From: Caballeronia sp. INDeC2
Lineage (GTDB): Bacteria > Pseudomonadota > Gammaproteobacteria > Burkholderiales > Burkholderiaceae
Reading direction: 5' to 3'
Length of the DNA stretch: 64,000 nt
Assembly (NCBI RefSeq): GCF_023631325.1
Contig: NZ_JALQDG010000044.1
Location: 52,242 to 116,241 of the forward strand
Each line of letters begins with the position of its first letter. Positions within the stretch are counted from its first letter, which is position 1. Below, one piece after another: positions 8,431 through 17,833 of the stretch. The notes beneath the pieces are model-generated. The model searched no databases and was not told the DNA's origin. It worked only from the letters and a program-made list of their open reading frames with translations. The position numbers were made by a program, and so were the translations under genes.

Positions 8431-10283
8431 GCCGTCACCGTGTCCATCGATTGCATCGACTGAATGCGCGCGAGATCGTCGGCATTGTGATGACACAGAA
8501 TCTCCGCGCCCGATGGCAAGGTCTTTCTCGATGGCGGCGTCACATTGCATTTGCCGTCGATACGCGCCGCGCAACGCGAACGGAAACTGCACAGCTCGGG
8601 CACATCGCTTTCGGGACCGAGCGCGGGCAACGCGCCTAGCGCCATCGCGCGACGCGAATCGAGCCAGCCGGGACGCAGCGCGGGCACCGAATCGACCAGC
8701 AAGCCCGTATAAGGGTGATATGGCGGATGCGAAAGCGCATCGCGCTGGCCCGCTTCGACGCACTGGCCCGCATAGAGCACGATCACTTCGTCGCAGATGG
8801 CGCGCACCGTCGAGATGTCGTGGCTGATGAACATGTACGACACGTTCAGTTCGCGGCGCAACTCGGCAAGCAGATCGAGGATCGCCGCACCGACGACCGT
8901 ATCGAGCGCGGACGTCACTTCATCGCAGAGAATGAGTTCGGGATTCGCGGCGAGCGCACGCGCGAGATTCACGCGCTGCTTCTGTCCGCCCGACAAACCG
9001 CCCGGCTGACGCTTCGCGATCGATGCGGGCAGCTTCACCAGATCGAGCAGTTCGAGCATGCGCTTTTGCGCGGCCGCGCCGCGCAAGCCGTGATAGAAAT
9101 TCATCGGCCGCGCGAGAATATCGGCGATGGTTCGGCTCGGGTTCAGCGCCGTATCGGCGTTCTGAAACACGATCTGCACGCGGCGATACTGCTCCAGCGT
9201 GCGCTCCGAGAGCTTCGCGGGCAAGGACTTGCCGTCGAGCAGCACGTCGCCGTGCGCGCGATCGACGAGGCCCGCGATCACGCGCGCGAGCGTCGTCTTG
9301 CCCGAGCCCGATTCGCCGATCACACCGAGCGTGCTGCCGCGCGCGATCTTCAGGCTCACGTCGTCGAGCACCCGCACGGCGGGCACGCCGTTCGCATCGA
9401 TCCGGCCATAGCCCGCGCTCAGGTTGCGTATTTCGAGCAGCGGGACATCGCGCGGTTCATCGGGCATCGTGAGCTGCGCATCAGGACGGCGCGTCGCGGC
9501 AAGCAGTTGACGCGTGTAGTCGTCGGCGGGCGCATCGAGCACCTGCGCGGTCGTGCCGTTCTCGCGCACGCGCCCGCCGTTCAATACGACGATGCGGTCC
9601 GCCATCTGGGCGACGACCGCCAGATCGTGCGACACGTACACGGCTGTCGTGCCGAGTTCGCGCACCACGCCCTTGAATGCCGCGAGCACTTCGATCTGCG
9701 TGGTCACGTCGAGCGCGGTGGTCGGTTCATCGAACACGACGACGGCGGGATCGGTGATCAACGCCATCGCCGCCATGAGCCGCTGCAACTGACCGCCCGA
9801 CACCTGATGCGGATAACGATCGCCGATGGTCTCGGGATCCGGCAACGCCAGCGAACGAAAGAGACCGATCGCTTTTTCACGCGCGGCGGCGGGCGTCAGC
9901 AACTTGTGCAGCAGCGCGGGCTCGATAACCTGATCGATGATCGTGCGCGCCGGATTGAAGCCCGCCGATGCGCTCTGTGCGACATACGCGACCGTGCGCG
10001 CACGCAATGCGCGACGGCCTCTGGCATCGAGCGACAAGACATCGGTATCGCCGATCCTTACCGAGCCGCCCGCGATCGCGCATCCGCCGCGCGCATAGCC
10101 GAGCAGCGCGAGCGCGATGGTCGTCTTGCCTGAACCCGACTCGCCGATCAGCGCGAGCACTTCGCCCTTCTTCACCGTGAAGTCGACACCCCTCACGATC
10201 TCGACGACCGGATCGGGCGCCACGCCCGCGATGACGCGCAAGCCCTTCACTTCGATCATGTTCGTGCTCGTTGTCGTGTTCAT
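8427..10283 (-). CDS. Dipeptide/opine-type ABC transporter, two fused ATPase domains (DppD-DppF)
   Basis: A 618-residue cytoplasmic protein with two complete ABC cassettes in one chain. Cassette 1 has Walker A GESGSGKT at 47-54, signature VSGGQ 161-165 and Walker B VVFDEP. Cassette 2 has Walker A GESGSGKT at 323-330, signature LSGGQ 430-434 and Walker B LILCDE followed by VTSALD. A C-terminal oligopeptide-transporter extension with CSFRSRCAARIDGKC follows. It energises uptake through the two permeases encoded directly upstream. It overlaps the permease stop and the 2Fe-2S start, each by 4 bp. Substrate is inferred from context only. Confidence 0.93.
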   Translation of the reverse strand: MNTTTSTNMIEVKGLRVIAGVAPDPVVEIVRGVDFTVKKGEVLALIGESGSGKTTIALALLGYARGGCAIAGGSVRIGDTDVLSLDARGRRALRARTVAYVAQSASAGFNPARTIIDQVIEPALLHKLLTPAAAREKAIGLFRSLALPDPETIGDRYPHQVSGGQLQRLMAAMALITDPAVVVFDEPTTALDVTTQIEVLAAFKGVVRELGTTAVYVSHDLAVVAQMADRIVVLNGGRVRENGTTAQVLDAPADDYTRQLLAATRRPDAQLTMPDEPRDVPLLEIRNLSAGYGRIDANGVPAVRVLDDVSLKIARGSTLGVIGESGSGKTTLARVIAGLVDRAHGDVLLDGKSLPAKLSERTLEQYRRVQIVFQNADTALNPSRTIADILARPMNFYHGLRGAAAQKRMLELLDLVKLPASIAKRQPGGLSGGQKQRVNLARALAANPELILCDEVTSALDTVVGAAILDLLAELRRELNVSYMFISHDISTVRAICDEVIVLYAGQCVEAGQRDALSHPPYHPYTGLLVDSVPALRPGWLDSRRAMALGALPALGPESDVPELCSFRSRCAARIDGKCNVTPPSRKTLPSGAEILCHHNADDLARIQSMQSMDTVTA

Positions 10284-11212
10284 TGGGCGCCTCCATGCGA
10301 ACGCGCGCCATGACGACGCAAGCTGTCGATGAGCAGATTCACGCCGACGGTCAGCGTCGCGATCGCCACCGCGGGCATCAGCACCGCGGGCGCGCCTTCC
10401 GACAGCCCGCCGATGTTCTCGCGCACGAGCGAGCCCCAATCCGCGTTCGGCGGCTGCACGCCGAGGCCGAGAAAGCTCAGGCCCGAGAGCAACAGTACGA
10501 TGAACACGAAGCGCAGGCCGAAATCCGCGAGCATCGGGTGAATCATGTTGGGCAGCACTTCCACGCGCGCGATATAGAAGAGCTTCTCGCCGCGCGCCTT
10601 CGCCACCTGCACATATTCGAGCGTCATGATGTTCACCGCGAGCGAGCGCGAAATGCGGAACGCGCCGGGGATGTAGGCGAGCGCGGCGACCATCATCAGC
10701 ATCGGAATGGATGAGCCGAACGCCGCAATTACGACGAGCGCGAGTATCTTGCTCGGGATCGAGATGAGCGCGTCGAAGAGGCGGCTCAGCACTTCATCGA
10801 CCCAGCGCCCCGACACGGCCGCAACGAGGCCGAAGAACGTGCCGATGACGCTCGCCGCCACCGTCGATGCAAGCGCGAGGCCCACCGTGTATTGCGTGCC
10901 GTAGAGAATGCGGCTCAGCATGTCGCGGCCGAGATAGTCGGTGCCGAGCAGATGCGCCACGCTATACGAGCCGAAGACTTCCGTCGACGTGAACGCACCG
11001 CCTTTATACGGCGCGATGACCGGGCCGATGAACGCGACCGCGAGCCAGAACACGACGATGAAAAGACCGATAAGGCCCAGCACCGAAAAGCGATCGACGA
11101 GGCGCTTTCGCACACTGCGTTTGACGACGACGGGCGCCTGTTCCTGCGGCGCGTCGGCGGGAGGCTGTTCGTATAGCACGGTCGTGGCGTGAGAAGAGAC
11201 GTTCCGGTTCAT
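10280..11212 (-). CDS. ABC transporter permease, DppC type
   Basis: A 310-residue inner-membrane permease. The cytoplasmic N-terminus (about 40 residues) is followed by a first membrane helix (FSVLGLIGLFIVVFWLAVAF) and further helices. The cytoplasmic EAA loop is recognisable in EYVQVAKARGEKLFYIARVE. The sequence HLLGTDYLGRDMLSRILYG after helix 1 is the DppC/OppC signature. The ATG at 11212 overlaps the stop of the DppB-type permease (ATGA), and its own stop overlaps the ATPase start. It pairs with that permease to form the channel for the fused ATPase. Confidence 0.93.
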   Translation of the reverse strand: MNRNVSSHATTVLYEQPPADAPQEQAPVVVKRSVRKRLVDRFSVLGLIGLFIVVFWLAVAFIGPVIAPYKGGAFTSTEVFGSYSVAHLLGTDYLGRDMLSRILYGTQYTVGLALASTVAASVIGTFFGLVAAVSGRWVDEVLSRLFDALISIPSKILALVVIAAFGSSIPMLMMVAALAYIPGAFRISRSLAVNIMTLEYVQVAKARGEKLFYIARVEVLPNMIHPMLADFGLRFVFIVLLLSGLSFLGLGVQPPNADWGSLVRENIGGLSEGAPAVLMPAVAIATLTVGVNLLIDSLRRHGARSHGGAQ

Positions 11213-12165
11213 CGTTGACGCAGCCTCGGGTTGGAGACGATCTGAGCCAGATCGGCAATGAGCACGAGCGCGAGATAGGCCGCGCAGAAGACCATCACGC
11301 AGCCTTGTACGAGCGGCATGTCGCGATTGGTGACGGCATCGACCATCAGGCTCGCGAGGCCGGGATAGTTGAAGATCGATTCGACGATCACCACGCCGCC
11401 GAACAGATACGACAGCGACAGCGCGACAGCGTTGGCGATGGGCCCGATGGTGTTCGGCAACACATGACGCAATACGACACGCATGGGCGTTGCGCCCTTC
11501 AGCAGGGCCATTTCCACATACGATGCGTTCAGTTGGTCGAGCACCGCCGCGCGCGTCATGCGCGCCATCTGCGCGACGATCACGCAGCAGAGCGTCATCA
11601 CCGGCATCGCATACGTGCGCAACAGCCCGCCGAACGACGACACATCCGACAGATACGACAACGCCGGCAGCCAGCGCAGCTTCACCGCGAAGATCAGAAC
11701 GGCGATGGTCGCGACGAGAAACTCGGGCACGGCGACCGTCGACAGCGTGAGCACGTTGAGCACGCGATCGACGAGCGAGCCGCGATACATCGCAGATGCA
11801 ATGCCGATCACGAGCGCGAGCGGCACGGACACGAGAGCGGTCAATCCCGCGAGCACGAGCGAATTCGGCAGACGCGTGGCGATCAATTCGCTGACCGGCA
11901 GATTGTTCGACAGCGACGTGCCGAAGTTGCCCGTCACCACATGCACGAGCCATTGCAGATAGCGCGTGACCGCGGGTTGATCGAGGCCGAACTGATGCCG
12001 CAGCGCCGCCACCTGCTCGGGCGTCGCCGCCTGGCCGAGCGCCTGCTGCGCGGCATCGCCCGGCAAGAGGCCGGTGATGCCGAACACCACCATCGACACG
12101 ATGAACAGCGTGAGCACCGCGAGGCCGAGGCGCGCGGCGACGAGTCGTTGCGCATGAACTTTCAT
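11209..12165 (-). CDS. ABC transporter permease, DppB type
   Basis: A 318-residue inner-membrane permease with about six helices. The N-terminal helix (LGLAVLTLFIVSMVVFGITG) is followed by the family motif LLPGDAAQQALG. The EAA loop includes VEMALLKGATPMRVVLRHVLP. The DppB role is to form half of the substrate channel with the DppC-type partner whose start overlaps its stop. It lies 81 bp after the substrate-binding protein gene, the usual Dpp order (A-B-C-D/F). No unusual features. Confidence 0.93.
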   Translation of the reverse strand: MKVHAQRLVAARLGLAVLTLFIVSMVVFGITGLLPGDAAQQALGQAATPEQVAALRHQFGLDQPAVTRYLQWLVHVVTGNFGTSLSNNLPVSELIATRLPNSLVLAGLTALVSVPLALVIGIASAMYRGSLVDRVLNVLTLSTVAVPEFLVATIAVLIFAVKLRWLPALSYLSDVSSFGGLLRTYAMPVMTLCCVIVAQMARMTRAAVLDQLNASYVEMALLKGATPMRVVLRHVLPNTIGPIANAVALSLSYLFGGVVIVESIFNYPGLASLMVDAVTNRDMPLVQGCVMVFCAAYLALVLIADLAQIVSNPRLRQR

Positions 12166-12246
12166 CGGATATCGCCTCTCGTTCTGAAGGGTTGACTTCG
12201 CGCGCCGCCGCTTTGCAAACGAAGCGCGTCCCGTGTCAAAGCATGC

Positions 12247-13869
12247 TCAAGCCTCGAGCCATACGTTCTCCGCGAACATCCAGCCCATCAGACCCGCGAG
12301 CGGAATGCCGCCGAGTCCCTTGAGTTTCGTGGTGTGCGCATCGAGCGAGCTCTGGAACATCGGAATGCCGATTCCGCCATCCGTATGCACGAGCTCCTGC
12401 ATGTCGCCGTAGATCTTCTTGCGCTTCGCATCGTCCGGTTCGCCGCGCGCGGCGACGAGCATCTGATCGAACTGCGTGCTCTTCCAGTTCGCTTCGTTCC
12501 ACGGCGCATCGGACTTGAAGAACTGCGTGAAGATCACGTCCGCGCTCGGGCGCGCGTTGATGTTGCCGAAGCCGAGCGGATGCTTCATCCAGTGATTCGA
12601 CCAATAGCCGTCGGACGGCACGCGCACCACTTGCAGATTGATGCCGGCCTGTGGCGCGACCTGCTGCATCAACACGGCCATTTCGACGGAGCCTTCCGCC
12701 GCCGGCGATGCGTACAACTGGATCGGCGTGTTGCCGACCTTCGCCTTCTGGAAGTGGAACTTGGCCTTGTCGGGATCGAACGCGCGTTGGGGTAGGCCCG
12801 ACATGTAGTACTTGTTGCTCGGATCGATCGGCTGATCGTTGCCGATCGCGCCATAGCCGCGGAAGATCGTCTTGCGCATCTGATCGCGGTCCATCAGGTA
12901 CGTCATGCCGCGACGGAAATCCGCGTTGCCCGTGATACCGCCATCGTCGCGCATGATGAGGTCGGTGTACTGGCCCGTCTTCGTTTCCAGCACCGCGAAT
13001 CCCGGCGTGCCCTTGATGCGCTCGGTCGAACGCGCGCTCACCGCATTGATGAGGTGCACGTCGCCCGACATGAGCGCATTCACGCGCGCGGGTTCATCCG
13101 CGATGCCGATGAGTTCCACTTCGTCGAGATGCGGCATGCCCGGCTTCCAGTACTTTTCGTTGCGCACGCCCACGGTGCGCACGCCAGGCGCGAACTCCTT
13201 CAGCTTGAACGGGCCCGTGCCGACAGCCGTCTTGAAGTCCGTCGTGCCGTCCTTGATGATGAGGAAATGCGAGTCCGCGAGAATCACCGGCAGGTCCGCG
13301 TTCGCGCCCGTCAGCGTGATGGTCAGTTCGTTCGGGCCGGTCGCCTTGACCTCCTTGAACTGATCGGCGAGCGTCTTCGCCTTCGATGCGACCGCCGGGT
13401 CTTTATGGCGCATCAGCGAATAGACGACATCCTGAGGCGCGAGCGATTTACCGTCGTGGAACTGCACGCCGCTGCGCAGCTTCACGACCCACACGGTCGC
13501 GTCTTTCGTTTCGAGCGATTCGGCGAGCGCCATCTTCGCGCCGAGATGATTGTCGAGTTCGGTCAAGCCGCTATAGAACATGAACGCGCGGGCGTAGTCG
13601 GTGCCGAGCGCGCCCTTGGCGGGATCGAGCGTATCCGCGGCCGACGACGACTGCGTCGCCACGCGGATGCGTCCGCCCTGCTTCGGCTTGGCCTGCGCAA
13701 GCGCCGCGCCGCTCGCCGTGAGAAGCCCCGCGCCTGTCATCGAGAGCAAGCCGCCCGCGGCCATCGCGCGAAGGACGTTGCGCCGCGACGCGCCACGGCG
13801 CGTCAGTTCTTCGAGCCGTTTGCCGGCATCGGCATGGGCAAGTGCTTCAGGCGTTCGATCGATGCTCAT
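12247..13869 (-). CDS. ABC transporter substrate-binding protein (SBP family 5), Tat-exported
   Basis: A 540-residue periplasmic binding protein of the Dpp/Opp/Nik group. The N-terminus carries a twin-arginine motif (SRRNVLR, residues 28-34) followed by a hydrophobic segment and an ALAQA cleavage region, pointing to Tat export. The mature part starts with GGRIRVATQ and contains the family region SGVQFHDGKSLAPQDVVYSL. It heads the transporter genes and captures the substrate for the two permeases downstream. The binding protein at 18740 is a clear paralogue with the same segments. Start chosen at the ATG that gives the Tat signal. Confidence 0.92.
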   Translation of the reverse strand: MSIDRTPEALAHADAGKRLEELTRRGASRRNVLRAMAAGGLLSMTGAGLLTASGAALAQAKPKQGGRIRVATQSSSAADTLDPAKGALGTDYARAFMFYSGLTELDNHLGAKMALAESLETKDATVWVVKLRSGVQFHDGKSLAPQDVVYSLMRHKDPAVASKAKTLADQFKEVKATGPNELTITLTGANADLPVILADSHFLIIKDGTTDFKTAVGTGPFKLKEFAPGVRTVGVRNEKYWKPGMPHLDEVELIGIADEPARVNALMSGDVHLINAVSARSTERIKGTPGFAVLETKTGQYTDLIMRDDGGITGNADFRRGMTYLMDRDQMRKTIFRGYGAIGNDQPIDPSNKYYMSGLPQRAFDPDKAKFHFQKAKVGNTPIQLYASPAAEGSVEMAVLMQQVAPQAGINLQVVRVPSDGYWSNHWMKHPLGFGNINARPSADVIFTQFFKSDAPWNEANWKSTQFDQMLVAARGEPDDAKRKKIYGDMQELVHTDGGIGIPMFQSSLDAHTTKLKGLGGIPLAGLMGWMFAENVWLEA

Positions 13870-13918
13870 GGACTTCTCCGCGTGAGGGGCTATGGATATA
13901 CGGCAGCTTTGCGGCTGC

Positions 13919-15193
13919 TCAATAGAAAACGTCTTTGATCGAGTAGTACGCGCCGACGAGCGGCAGAAACCACGGCTTGCCCGTATGACCCGGAATCGCG
14001 GGCCAGTCGAACTCGCGCCACGGATTCGCATCGGCGTTGCCGTTCATCACGTCGGCCATGATCTGGCCCATGTGCGTCGACATCTGCGTGCCGTGGCCGC
14101 TATAGCCCATCGAGAAATAGATGCCGTCGTGCTGGCCCGCGCGCGGCAGACGGTCGGCTGTGATATCGACGAGACCGCCCCAGCAATAGTCGATGCGCAC
14201 GTTAGCCAGGCTCGGGAAAATCGCTGCGAGATTCGCCTGCAGAATGCGTCCGCTCTTCGCATCCGATGGACGTTCGGACGCGGTGAAACGCGCGCGCCCG
14301 CCGAGCAAGAGACGCGCATCGGGCGTGACGCGGAAATAGTTGTGCATCAGGCGGCTCGTCGTGTACGAGCGCCGGTTCGGCAGCAGTTCTTGCAAACGAT
14401 GCGCGGGCAACGGCTCCGTCACGATGATGAAGGAACCGACCGGCGCGAGTCTTCGCCGATACCACGAGAACGGACCGTGTTTCGAAGGGCCCGTCGCGAT
14501 CAGCACTTGCTTCGCGCGCAACGTGCCGCGCTTCGAATCGATTCGATATGCGCCGTCTTCCTTCGTGATCGCCGTGACTTCCGCGTGCTCGTAGAGACGC
14601 GCGCCTTGCCTGACTGCGGCGTTTGCAAGTCCGGCGGCGAACTTGCCCATATGCATCTGACCGCCATGACGTTGCAGCAAGCCGCCGTGAAAGGCATCGG
14701 ATTGCACTTCATTGCGGACCTGTTCGCGATCGAGCAGATCGATGTCCGCATCGACTTCACGCCGGATCAGCTCGGCGGTCTTCGCAATGTGTTCGACATG
14801 ATGCGGCTTCGCGGCGAGCTTCAGCTTGCCCGACGCGAGATAGTCGCAATCGATGTTCTCTTCGCGAATCAAACGCTCCACGGTGTCCACCGCCGCCGCA
14901 TACGCGCGATAGCATCCTTGCGCACGTTCGACGCCCAGTTGCGCGCGCAGCGCCGCATAGTCCTGCGCGACGCCCGTGTTGCACTGACCGCCGTTGCGCC
15001 CCGACGCGCCGCCGCCCATGCGCCCGGCGTCGAGCACGACGACGCTCGCGCCCCGCTTGCCCAACGCGAGCGCCGCCGACAAGCCCGTGAACCCGCCGCC
15101 GATCACGGCGACATCGGCCTGGCCGTCCGCCGGGCCTTCGCACGTCGAGATCGTCGCGGGCGTGGTGTCGAGCCAGTAGGAGTCGAGTTTCAT
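13919..15193 (-). CDS. DAO-type FAD oxidoreductase (PuuB/gamma-glutamylputrescine oxidase-like)
   Basis: A 424-residue flavoprotein with the FAD motif IGGGFTGLSAAL starting at residue 31 and a C-terminal DAO region containing CWGGLVDITADRLPR and FSMGYSGHGTQMSTHMGQ. These segments are typical of PuuB-like oxidases, which cleave secondary amines to an aldehyde and a primary amine. Two in-frame ATGs exist six bases apart. I prefer 15193 because a GAG element lies 8 nt upstream of it. It lies between the HAD gene (37 bp) and the binding protein gene (49 bp) in the minus-strand run. Its aldehyde product could go to the dehydrogenase at 16108. Confidence 0.9.
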   Translation of the reverse strand: MKLDSYWLDTTPATISTCEGPADGQADVAVIGGGFTGLSAALALGKRGASVVVLDAGRMGGGASGRNGGQCNTGVAQDYAALRAQLGVERAQGCYRAYAAAVDTVERLIREENIDCDYLASGKLKLAAKPHHVEHIAKTAELIRREVDADIDLLDREQVRNEVQSDAFHGGLLQRHGGQMHMGKFAAGLANAAVRQGARLYEHAEVTAITKEDGAYRIDSKRGTLRAKQVLIATGPSKHGPFSWYRRRLAPVGSFIIVTEPLPAHRLQELLPNRRSYTTSRLMHNYFRVTPDARLLLGGRARFTASERPSDAKSGRILQANLAAIFPSLANVRIDYCWGGLVDITADRLPRAGQHDGIYFSMGYSGHGTQMSTHMGQIMADVMNGNADANPWREFDWPAIPGHTGKPWFLPLVGAYYSIKDVFY

Positions 15194-15230
15194 CGGCATT
15201 GCTCGCGTGAAGTGGCGTGTATGGCGTGGG

Positions 15231-15899
15231 TCAAAGACCGAGTTGCGTGGCGAGATCGCCGATGGTGTCCACTTCGTAATACTCGTAGTACGGCGTGCCC
15301 GGCTCATGGCCGCGCTTCACGAACGCCTTGTGCTTGATGCCCATGTCGTGCGCGGTCATCAGGTCGTAGCGCAGGCTCGACGATACGTGCAACACGTCTT
15401 CCGGATTGCAGTTCAACTGGTCGAACATGTATTCGAAGCCCTGCATGCGCGGCTTGTACGACTGCGCCTGCTGCGCCGTGAACACGCGATGAAACGGCGC
15501 GCCGAGCTTGTCTACGTTGCTCTGAATCTGATCGTTCGATGCGTTCGACAGAATCACGAGCTTGTACTTCGTGGCAAGACGCGAGAGACCTTCCGGCACG
15601 TCGGGATGCGGGCCCCACGTCGGCACCGCGAGGTAATACTTTTCGGCTTCCGCTTCGTCGAACGCGACGTTCATGCGTGCGCACGCGCGGCGCACCGAAT
15701 TGACGATCACGTCGCGATACGGCTTCCACGCGCCGAGCACTTCATCGCGGCGATAGCCCGCGAAGAACTTGACGAACTGCTCGAGGTCGTCGCCTTGCAG
15801 GCGGTCGGCGTACATCTCGCGGGCCATATCGGCCATGCGGAATTTCGTCAGCGTGCCGTAGCAGTCGAACGTGATGTACTTCGGCTCGAAATCGATCAT
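15231..15899 (-). CDS. HAD-superfamily hydrolase, haloacid dehalogenase type II group
   Basis: A 222-residue HAD protein. The nucleophile is D12 in TFDCYGTLT. Motif II is LSNAS and the motif III lysine is in YKPR. The length and the cap fit the type II 2-haloacid dehalogenase/phosphatase group. The region around HVSSSLRYDL differs from the SNAWD-like segment of proven dehalogenases, so the true reaction could be dephosphorylation rather than dehalogenation. It is the first gene of the ten-gene minus-strand run and is followed by the flavoenzyme after 37 bp. Family firm, reaction uncertain. Confidence 0.85.
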   Translation of the reverse strand: MIDFEPKYITFDCYGTLTKFRMADMAREMYADRLQGDDLEQFVKFFAGYRRDEVLGAWKPYRDVIVNSVRRACARMNVAFDEAEAEKYYLAVPTWGPHPDVPEGLSRLATKYKLVILSNASNDQIQSNVDKLGAPFHRVFTAQQAQSYKPRMQGFEYMFDQLNCNPEDVLHVSSSLRYDLMTAHDMGIKHKAFVKRGHEPGTPYYEYYEVDTIGDLATQLGL

Positions 15900-16107
15900 G
15901 GTGTCAGTCCTGTCGTGTGATGAACCCGTCCTGAGTTCAGTGGTGAAAACAAGGAACAGCGATGTGTTGAGGAAAATTTAAACAGTGCAAAAATGACTGA
16001 GGGCGTCGAATGCGTGCCTTGCGGCGACATAAGTCATGCGTTTTGAGGCATCGCCACAGCACAAAATGCGGCGTCCTTTTCGCACGATCGTGCATGTTCC
16101 GTGCGCG

Positions 16108-17586
16108 TCATCCTTCCGTATCGATGAGCACGGTCTTCAAGCGTAAATTCGCTTCATAAGCCTGCCGCCCGAGATCCTTGCCGATGCCCGAGCGCTTGTA
16201 GCCGCCCGTCGGCAGCACGAAATCGCTCGTGCGGCCGTAGCGGTTCACCCAGACGGTGCCCGCCTCGATGCCGCGCACCATGCGCAGCGCACGCCCGATG
16301 TCGGCCGTATGCACGCCAGCGGCGAGACCGTAGTCCGGATGCGCGGCGAGTTCGAGCGCTTCTTCTTCCGTATCGAACGACTGCACGGTGAGCACCGGGC
16401 CGAAGATTTCGCTGCGCACGGCGTCGTTGTCCTGCGTGACATCGCATAACAAGGTCGGCGCATAGAACGCGCCCGGCGTCGCCGCATCCGCGCGCTTGCC
16501 GCCGCAACGCAAGCTCGCGCCGCCCGCGATGCTGCGTTGAACGATCGCATCGATACGTTGCGCCTGCGGCTCGGAGACGATCGGCGGCAAGGTCGTGCCC
16601 GCCGCCCATGTCGCGCCCGCCTTGAGCTCGCTGAAGGCCTGCGCGATGCGATCGGTCAGCTCGTCGGCGAGCGCGCGCTGCACGAGCAGCCGTGAACCCG
16701 CGACGCACACTTGTCCCGCGTTTCCCGTGATCGCGCCCGCGATGCGCCGCGCCACTTCATCGATGCGCGGTGCATCGGCGAATACGATCTGCGGGCTCTT
16801 GCCGCCCAGTTCCAGCGTGACCGGCTTCGTGCCGGTTTCCGCGCACGCGGCCATGATCGCGGCGCCGGTGCGCGTTGATCCGGTGAACGTCACTTTGCCG
16901 ATGCGCGGATGACGCACGAGCGCATCGCCGGTCGTGCGGCCGTCGCCCTGAACGACGTTGAAGATGCCCGGCGGCACGCCCGCTTCGAGTGCGAGCTCGG
17001 CGAGGCGCAGCGCGGAAAACGGCGTCATCTCCGAAGGCTTGAGCACCACCGCGTTGCCCGCCGCGAGCGCGGGCGCGGTTTTCCATACGCCCATCACGAG
17101 CGGAAAATTCCACGGTGCGATCGCGCCGATCACGCCGTACGGCTCGGCGATCGTCATGCCCAGATGCCGGTGATCGGTGGCCGCGACATCGCCGCCGATC
17201 TTGTCGGCGAACTCCGCATAGAAGCGGATGCTTTCGGCGGTGAACGGCACGTCCCAGTTGTACGCATCGCGCACGGGGCGCGTCGAGCCGAGCGCTTCGA
17301 GCGGCGCGAGTGTGGCGGCATCGGCGGCGACGAGATCGGCGAATTTGCGCAATACGCGCGCGCGTTCGCGTGGCGCGCGGCGCGCCCAGTCGCTCTTTTT
17401 GAACGCACCGTATGCGTTCTGCACGGCGTAGTCGATCATCGCGTCAGCGGCGACGGGCACCGATGCATACACGACGCCGTCCGACGGCCGCGCGACCTCG
17501 ATGCGCGACGCGCCCGCGTCGATCAATTCGCCGCCGATGAAGTGCCCGCTCCTGATGACGATGCTGGCAGGATCGAACCGGTCCAT
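16108..17586 (-). CDS. NAD-dependent aldehyde dehydrogenase
   Basis: A 492-residue aldehyde dehydrogenase with general base E259 (VTLELGGKSP), nucleophile C294 (NAGQVCVAGSR) and cofactor loop APWNFP (157-162). It resembles broad aldehyde/betaine-aldehyde-type enzymes rather than the GabD-type enzyme at 2741. I placed the start at 17586 because GGAAGAGGA lies just upstream of that ATG; longer starts lack such a site. It is transcribed away from the GNAT gene and towards the HAD/flavoenzyme operon, with 208 bp between. Probable job: oxidising an aldehyde released by one of the amine-cleaving flavoenzymes. Confidence 0.9.
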   Translation of the reverse strand: MDRFDPASIVIRSGHFIGGELIDAGASRIEVARPSDGVVYASVPVAADAMIDYAVQNAYGAFKKSDWARRAPRERARVLRKFADLVAADAATLAPLEALGSTRPVRDAYNWDVPFTAESIRFYAEFADKIGGDVAATDHRHLGMTIAEPYGVIGAIAPWNFPLVMGVWKTAPALAAGNAVVLKPSEMTPFSALRLAELALEAGVPPGIFNVVQGDGRTTGDALVRHPRIGKVTFTGSTRTGAAIMAACAETGTKPVTLELGGKSPQIVFADAPRIDEVARRIAGAITGNAGQVCVAGSRLLVQRALADELTDRIAQAFSELKAGATWAAGTTLPPIVSEPQAQRIDAIVQRSIAGGASLRCGGKRADAATPGAFYAPTLLCDVTQDNDAVRSEIFGPVLTVQSFDTEEEALELAAHPDYGLAAGVHTADIGRALRMVRGIEAGTVWVNRYGRTSDFVLPTGGYKRSGIGKDLGRQAYEANLRLKTVLIDTEG

Positions 17587-17822
17587 ATGCGTGAGTCCTC
17601 TTCCGTGATGTTGCGTTGACATGGCTTCATGGTAGGACCGGAGACCCGGCATATTTCGCCGACAAAATTGCCGATACAGCACAGCATGCGCGTTCTTGCG
17701 CCCGTAACCCGCCGTTTTGCGTTGCACCACGAACACCGGTCCATGCACCATGCGGGACAGGAAGATCGTCCTAGCCATGCGCGCGCCGCGATGTCAAAGT
17801 TGCGATAAATGTCTTCAAGGTC

Positions 17823-17828
17823 AGGAGG
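17823..17828 (+). promoter_or_regulatory. Shine-Dalgarno deciding the GTG start of the GNAT gene
   Basis: A perfect AGGAGG lies 5 nt before a GTG at 17834 and sets the start of the acetyltransferase gene. No in-frame ATG further upstream has a comparable site. Confidence 0.75.
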
Positions 17829-17833
17829 CCGGC

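Noticed and set aside
6806..8827. 673-codon plus-strand open frame over the HcnA/HcnB-like genes
   Set aside because: Antisense to well-supported Fe-S and FAD proteins; composition is that of a shadow frame.
15231..15899. True 2-haloacid dehalogenase
   Set aside because: The HAD motifs are present, but the segment near HVSSSLRYDL differs from proven dehalogenases, and no haloacid permease is nearby, so I left the reaction open.
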